From Pseudoxanthomonas sp. GM95 (lineage in GTDB: Bacteria > Pseudomonadota > Gammaproteobacteria > Xanthomonadales > Xanthomonadaceae): a DNA stretch of 64,000 nt. The DNA is taken from assembly GCF_900109775.1 (NCBI RefSeq), contig NZ_FOAX01000001.1, positions 868,001-932,000 on the forward strand. Reading direction: 5' to 3'. Below are positions 60,551-64,000 of the stretch, piece by piece. The notes beneath the pieces were generated by a model. It ran no database searches and was not told the DNA's origin. It saw only the letters and a program-made list of their open reading frames with translations. A program made the position numbers and the translations under genes. Position 1 is the stretch's first letter, and every line of letters begins with the position of its first letter.

Positions 60551-61297
60551 TTAGCCTTCGACTGGGATCGAATTTGCTTTGAGCCATTCGCGAACAGCGA
60601 CTCGGCCTTCCTTCGCTTTTGCGTTCAGTATTTTTTCTGGCGTCATGAAGAATCCAGGCTGGAATGTCACGTGTTGCGCATTGAGCAATTTCGGGTCAAC
60701 GCCGAGCTTCAAGAAGCGGAGCACGTCGCCACTGTTGTTGCCGATGGCAGCGACATGAAGCAGCGAGTCGCCCATGTGATCCCTGTGGTGGATATCAGCA
60801 CCTGCAGTGATGAGCATCGACGCCTGCTCATCCCGCTTGTGCAGCACTGCGTCAAACAACGGTGTGCGGCCGCTGGGGTTGGGGGTATCGATCGGGACTT
60901 TTCGGTCGACTAGAACCTTCAAGTACTTGGCGTCGTTGACCGTGGCGGCCATGTGCACGACGGTGTCGTCGTCCATGCCAGGTTCTGTGGGATCGGCGCC
61001 TGCATCCAGAAGCGCGGCCAGTGCCTCGGTGCTGCGGCTATAGATCGCCCATTCCAGCAAGGTCACGTTCTTGTCGCCGTGGCCGGAGAGATCCGTCGTC
61101 GGGGCGAGGGCGAGGATCCTGGCGCGGTCACCGTCGGCGATGGCGCGGGCCATCTTCTCCAGCGAGGGATCGGGAAAGATGGCCTTGATGTCGGTGCTCT
61201 TCATGGCGGGTTGCTCATAGGCGCCGGCGTCGTGGGTGCTGCAGCCGGTCAGGAAAAGAGTGACGGCAACGGCGATGGCGACGGGGGCATGTTGCAT
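60551..61297 (-). CDS. Ankyrin-repeat lipoprotein, probable immunity protein
   Basis: A 248-residue lipoprotein: MQHAPVAIAVAVTLFLTGC with lipobox Cys19, so it is anchored in the envelope facing the periplasm. About four ankyrin repeats follow (TLLEWAIYSRSTEALAALLD, TVVHMAATVNDAKYLKVLVD, TPLFDAVLHKRDEQASMLIT, SLLHVAAIGNNSGDVLRFLK). It is transcribed just before the XVIPCD lipase, and the region is visibly less GC-rich than its surroundings. Periplasmic lipoprotein immunity factors next to X-Tfe genes are the known pattern; binding to this lipase is inferred. Confidence 0.87.
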   Translation of the reverse strand: MQHAPVAIAVAVTLFLTGCSTHDAGAYEQPAMKSTDIKAIFPDPSLEKMARAIADGDRARILALAPTTDLSGHGDKNVTLLEWAIYSRSTEALAALLDAGADPTEPGMDDDTVVHMAATVNDAKYLKVLVDRKVPIDTPNPSGRTPLFDAVLHKRDEQASMLITAGADIHHRDHMGDSLLHVAAIGNNSGDVLRFLKLGVDPKLLNAQHVTFQPGFFMTPEKILNAKAKEGRVAVREWLKANSIPVEG

Positions 61298-61313
61298 GGG
61301 AAGAAACGTCCGG

Positions 61314-61505
61314 TCAGTGCGCGCGCGCGGCGCACGATGACAGCCGCGCGCCCGCGGCATGTGGCCGTGCAGCTGCTGCGATGGCAGCACGTGGATCGCA
61401 GGCGCGTGTGGAAGGTGTGGAAGAACGTGACGCGAGCATCTCAGCCATCCTGGTCGGTGCTGGCGTCGTGGGGTCGACGATCGGAAGATCGGACGGCAGG
61501 CTCAT
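61314..61505 (-). CDS. Doubtful small ORF with a strong ribosome binding site
   Basis: A 63-codon frame starting MSLPSDLPIVDPTTPAP with AAGGAGTGGAGC directly before the ATG. After residue 25 it becomes Ala/Ser/Thr/Arg-rich with unusual codon use, so it may be a leader peptide, the stub of a broken gene or chance. It is the only candidate gene in the 409-base gap (61298-61706) upstream of the immunity gene; the rest of that gap shows nothing apart from the terminator. Confidence 0.3.
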   Translation of the reverse strand: MSLPSDLPIVDPTTPAPTRMAEMLASRSSTPSTRACDPRAAIAAAARPHAAGARLSSCAARAH

Positions 61506-61656
61506 GCTCCACTCCTTGGGGAACCGCGTGACCCGAGCCTAGTGCCTGTCGATGGCAGCGGCAACCCTCGGGGGCCGCGCGGGCGTGCTCCACGCCGGGT
61601 CCACGCGCGATTTCAGGATCTGCATCCCACTACCTCATGCGCCACGCGCCAATAAA

Positions 61657-61684
61657 AAAGGGCGAAGCCGAAGCTTCGCCCTTT
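61657..61684 (-). terminator. Rho-independent terminator of the permease operon
   Basis: Read on the minus strand, AAAGGGCGAAGC/GCTTCGCCCTTT with TTCG loop runs into a T6 tract, 23 bases past the permease stop. Confidence 0.9.
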
Positions 61685-61706
61685 CGTTGTCGCGTGTTGA
61701 CTGGAC

Positions 61707-63221
61707 TCAGTCGGCCGAGGCCGGCAGCGGCTGCGGCTTGCTCACCAGGTTGTGGATCGCCTGCACCACCAGCACCACGACGATGTTGATCGCCAGCGCC
61801 AGCAGGCCGGTGTACACGGTGTAGCCGGTATCGCCAAAGGTCAGCGTATGGACTGGCTTCACACCGTCGCTGATGGCCAGGTAGGTGCCGATCGCCAGGC
61901 CGGTGATCATGCCGGTCAGCAGCGCCGGTGCCCGGAACCAGCGGGTCCACAGGCCGAAGGCCATCGACGGCAGCGTCTGGATGATCCACACGCCGCCCAG
62001 CAGCTGCAGGTCCAGCGCGAACTTGGTGGGCAGGAACACGATCACCACCAGCGCCCCGACCTTGACCAGCAGCGAGACGATCTTGGCCACCTTGGCTTCA
62101 CCGGCCGGCGTCACCTGCGGATTGACGTAGGCCTTCCAGAAGTTGCGGGTGAACAGGTTGGAGGCGCCGATGGACATCACCGCCGCCGGCACCAGCGCGC
62201 CGATGGCGATGGCCGCGAAGGCGAAGCCGACGAACCACTGCGGGAACAGGCTGTTGAACAGCGCCGGCACCACGTCGTTGTTGGTTTCCACCTTGATCTG
62301 CGCCGCATAGGCCATGTAACCCAGCAGGGCGATCAGGCCCAGCAGCACGGTGTAGGCCGGCAGGAAGATCGCGTTCTTGCGGATCGTATTGGCGCTCTTG
62401 GCCGCGAAGATGCCCGTCAGCGTGTGTGGGTACATGAAGGCCGCCAGTGCCGAACCCAGCGCCAGCGTGGCGTAGGGCAGGAACTGCGAGCCCTGCAGGA
62501 TCACGCCGCTGGCCGGTGGCTTGGGCTTGGCTGCATACGCTTCGCGCGCCAGGGTGAACACGTTGTCGTAGCCGCCCAGCTTGATCGGCACCAGCACCAC
62601 CGCCACCAGCACCACGATGTAGATCATCAGGTCCTTGACGAAGGCGATCAGCGCCGGCGCGCGCAGGCCGGCCGAGTAGGTGTACAGCGCCAGGATGATG
62701 AAGGCCGCGGCCAGCGGGATTTCGCCGGTCAGGCCCAGCGCCTTGATCACCACTTCCATGCCCACCAGCTGCAGCGCGATGTACGGCATGGTGGCGACCA
62801 CGCCGGTCAACGCGACCATCAGCTCCAGCGGACGCGACTTGTAGCGGCCCCACACCACGTCACCGGCGGTGACATGGCCGTGCTTGTGCGCTTCCTTCCA
62901 CAGCTTGGGCATCAGCACGAAGACGATCGGATAGACCAGGATCGTGTAGGGCAGAGCGAAGAAGCCGTACGCGCCGACCGCATACACCAGCGCCGGCACC
63001 GCGATCACGGTGTAGGCGGTGTAGAAGTCGCCGCCGACCAGGAACCAGGTAATCCAGGTGCCGAACTTGCGGCCGCCCAGGCCCCATTCGTCCAGGTGCT
63101 GCTCGCTGTTCTTGCCGCCGGTCTGCCAGCGCGAGGCCCAGAAGCCCATCACCGTGACCAGCACGAAGAAGAACGCGAAGACGGCCAGCGCCGTCCAGTG
63201 GATCTGTGGCTGTTCCATCAT
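61707..63221 (-). CDS. Sodium:solute symporter, MctP-like permease
   Basis: A 504-residue inner-membrane transporter of the SSS family with about 13 helices. It opens with WTALAVFAFFFVLVTVMGF, then GLGGRKFGTWITWFLVGGDFYTAYT, DVVWGRYKSRPLELM, and the conserved ALGSALAAFMYPHTLTGIFA and GALVPAAVMSIGASNLFTRN. The DUF3311-permease pairing is typical of MctP-type monocarboxylate carriers (lactate, pyruvate, acetate). The start could be 63221 or 63218 (two Met); it overlaps the stop of the small upstream gene (ATGATGG). Confidence 0.92.
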   Translation of the reverse strand: MMEQPQIHWTALAVFAFFFVLVTVMGFWASRWQTGGKNSEQHLDEWGLGGRKFGTWITWFLVGGDFYTAYTVIAVPALVYAVGAYGFFALPYTILVYPIVFVLMPKLWKEAHKHGHVTAGDVVWGRYKSRPLELMVALTGVVATMPYIALQLVGMEVVIKALGLTGEIPLAAAFIILALYTYSAGLRAPALIAFVKDLMIYIVVLVAVVLVPIKLGGYDNVFTLAREAYAAKPKPPASGVILQGSQFLPYATLALGSALAAFMYPHTLTGIFAAKSANTIRKNAIFLPAYTVLLGLIALLGYMAYAAQIKVETNNDVVPALFNSLFPQWFVGFAFAAIAIGALVPAAVMSIGASNLFTRNFWKAYVNPQVTPAGEAKVAKIVSLLVKVGALVVIVFLPTKFALDLQLLGGVWIIQTLPSMAFGLWTRWFRAPALLTGMITGLAIGTYLAISDGVKPVHTLTFGDTGYTVYTGLLALAINIVVVLVVQAIHNLVSKPQPLPASAD

Positions 63222-63400
63222 TCTTCCCCGTGGGTCTTGTATTCGTGGCGATAGACCAGCCAGATGATCAGCGAGGTCAACGGGATCCAGAGGAACTGGT
63301 ACCAGTAGAAGAACGGCAGGTCGAACAGCACCGGGAGCTCCTTGTTGTAGAAGGGCACCCAGAGCAGGCCGATGAAGGGAAGCAGCAGGAGGTATTTCAT
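63218..63400 (-). CDS. DUF3311 small membrane protein
   Basis: A 60-residue protein with two hydrophobic helices: MKYLLLLPFIGLLWVPFYNK and YWYQFLWIPLTSLIIWLVYR, then a charged tail. DUF3311 proteins regularly precede SSS permeases and are thought to be accessory subunits. Translation is coupled to the permease by overlapping stop and start; GGAG-like sequence is absent, but CGATG spacing supports the ATG at 63400. Confidence 0.88.
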   Translation of the reverse strand: MKYLLLLPFIGLLWVPFYNKELPVLFDLPFFYWYQFLWIPLTSLIIWLVYRHEYKTHGEE

Positions 63401-63670
63401 CGCGAGGGCATCCTCGTACTCGAGATGGAGGGCCGGCGACGGTCGGCGCGTGCAGGCTGCGACGACGCGTGCGGGAGACGGGGAACGGCCTGGCACGTGC
63501 GCCTGCGGACAGGCAGTGGTGCACTGGTTTTCCCCTGCGGCAAAGGGTCCTCCCGCAGCGCACAAGCGTCAATGCGCGTGCGCGCGATCACGCTCCTACT
63601 TTGGTCGTAATTACACGGGGATGCCGGCCATCAAGCCGCGATTGGTCCTGCCAACGCAACCAAAGCGCTA
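63401..63670. other. Upstream region of the permease operon
   Basis: This is 270 bases without a gene (458 bases to the corA stop if the MITE is included). On the minus strand it contains an AT-rich patch (GTGTAATTACG, about 63607-63617) that may mark the promoter. No repressor site was identified. Confidence 0.4.
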
Positions 63671-63859
63671 GGGCGTGTCATCGATTCCGGATAGGTCGCG
63701 TTGGGCCTGCAAGCCTGTCAGCTGCGTGTTGCGTGGCGCTGTAGCTGACTGGCCGCCAGCTCAAGCCGCGTGACGCGGAGATGGTAGCCTGGTAGGCCCA
63801 ACCCGGAAGGGCCGCCTCTTGGTAGGCGGCGCGACCAGTGCGGGATTGACGACACGTCC
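63671..63859. mobile_element. MITE-like element with inverted ends and TA flanks
   Basis: The 189-base element has imperfect terminal inverted repeats (left GGGCGTGTCATCGATTCC; right end complement GGACGTGTCGTCAATCC) and TA on both sides, as expected for Tc1/mariner-IS630-type insertion. It has no coding capacity. Inside are two stable hairpins (GGCCC/GGGCC around AACCCGGAA, and GCCGCC/GGCGGC). The right edge supplies the last base of the corA stop codon. Confidence 0.65.
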
Positions 63860-64000
63860 TAAAGCCAGCGTGCGCGCTTGAACAGGCCGTACAGCACGCC
63901 GCACACCACCACCATCGCGCCGATCAGCACCGGATAGCCCAGGCGCGTGTGCAGCTCGGGCATGCCTTCGAAGTTCATGCCGTACCAGCTGGTCATCAAC
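63859..64000 (-). CDS. corA: CorA-type magnesium/cobalt transporter, C-terminal end
   Basis: Only the last 46 codons are in the window. They carry the defining SWYGMNFEGMPEL loop (GMN selectivity motif), the second membrane helix (GYPVLIGAMVVVCGVLYGLF) and the basic end KRARWL followed by TAG, exactly the C-terminus of CorA. The protein is a pentameric divalent-cation channel. The TAG is formed from the TA target of the adjacent MITE-like element plus that element's first base. Confidence 0.92.
   Translation of the reverse strand, partial: LMTSWYGMNFEGMPELHTRLGYPVLIGAMVVVCGVLYGLFKRARWL

Noticed and set aside
63494..63511. Sigma-54-like TGGCACGTGCGCCTGC on the plus strand
   Set aside because: No gene lies downstream in that orientation and the -12 part is weak.
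63780..63840. Resemblance to SRP (4.5S) RNA because of CCCGGAAGGG
   Set aside because: The surrounding conserved GGTCAGG and GAAGCAGCC parts are missing; the segment is better explained as simple hairpins inside the MITE-like element.

Overview
The window is GC-rich chromosomal DNA from a Xanthomonadaceae bacterium. The main evidence is a xanthan-type gum cluster in canonical gene order with gumN behind it, a type IV secretion effector carrying the Xanthomonas VirD4-interacting domain, and TonB-receptor/phytase genes typical of the family. The gum set (C, D, E, one acyltransferase, H, I, J, K, M; no gumG or gumL in the expected places) fits Pseudoxanthomonas or a neighbouring genus better than plant-pathogenic Xanthomonas. 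The genus is an inference.

Layout. 1-10.8 kb: gum polysaccharide assembly, from the 3' end of gumC to gumM, all on the + strand, then a cupin gene and gumN. 12.5-18.4 kb (- strand): dxs, an HNH nuclease, a large acyl-CoA dehydrogenase, a lipoprotein and a lipocalin. 18.6-20.7 kb: small unknown genes, tRNA-Phe with its own promoter and terminator, and two tandem DUF6491-like lipoproteins. 20.7-25.8 kb (- strand): yggX, mutY, ftsY, htpG. 26-31 kb: rsmD-coaD, a lipoprotein, a YfhL-type ferredoxin, gamma-glutamyltransferase and a metallo-beta-lactamase-fold hydrolase. 31-39 kb: psiF, upp, a probable phytate-use operon (TonB receptor, beta-propeller phytase, purple-acid-phosphatase-like enzyme), an exported pyrophosphatase and a GT32 glycosyltransferase behind a Clp/CRP-type site. 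39-50 kb: an aminotransferase with a divergent Lrp regulator, queA-tgt, yajC-secD-secF, a dienelactone hydrolase, a polyprenyl diphosphate synthase and ssb. 50-56.5 kb: a POT peptide transporter, an OPT transporter and an S9 peptidase, which together look like peptide scavenging.

The last 8 kb hold the most unusual content. First comes an operon of two roadblock/LC7 proteins, a protein with a winged-helix-like C-terminus and an MglA-like small GTPase, preceded by a good sigma-54 promoter candidate (56.7-59.3 kb). Next, on the other strand, is an ankyrin-repeat lipoprotein followed by a lipase with a C-terminal XVIPCD, which reads as an immunity/effector pair for the bacterial-killing type IV secretion system (59.3-61.3 kb). 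The window ends with a DUF3311/MctP-type permease pair, a 189-bp MITE-like element flanked by TA, and the 3' end of corA, whose stop codon spans the element's edge.

Several REP-like palindromic families lie between genes. mutY has no usable in-frame start codon, which may reflect a one-base error or slippage in an A run. Long antisense open frames opposite the GC-rich genes were treated as shadows.
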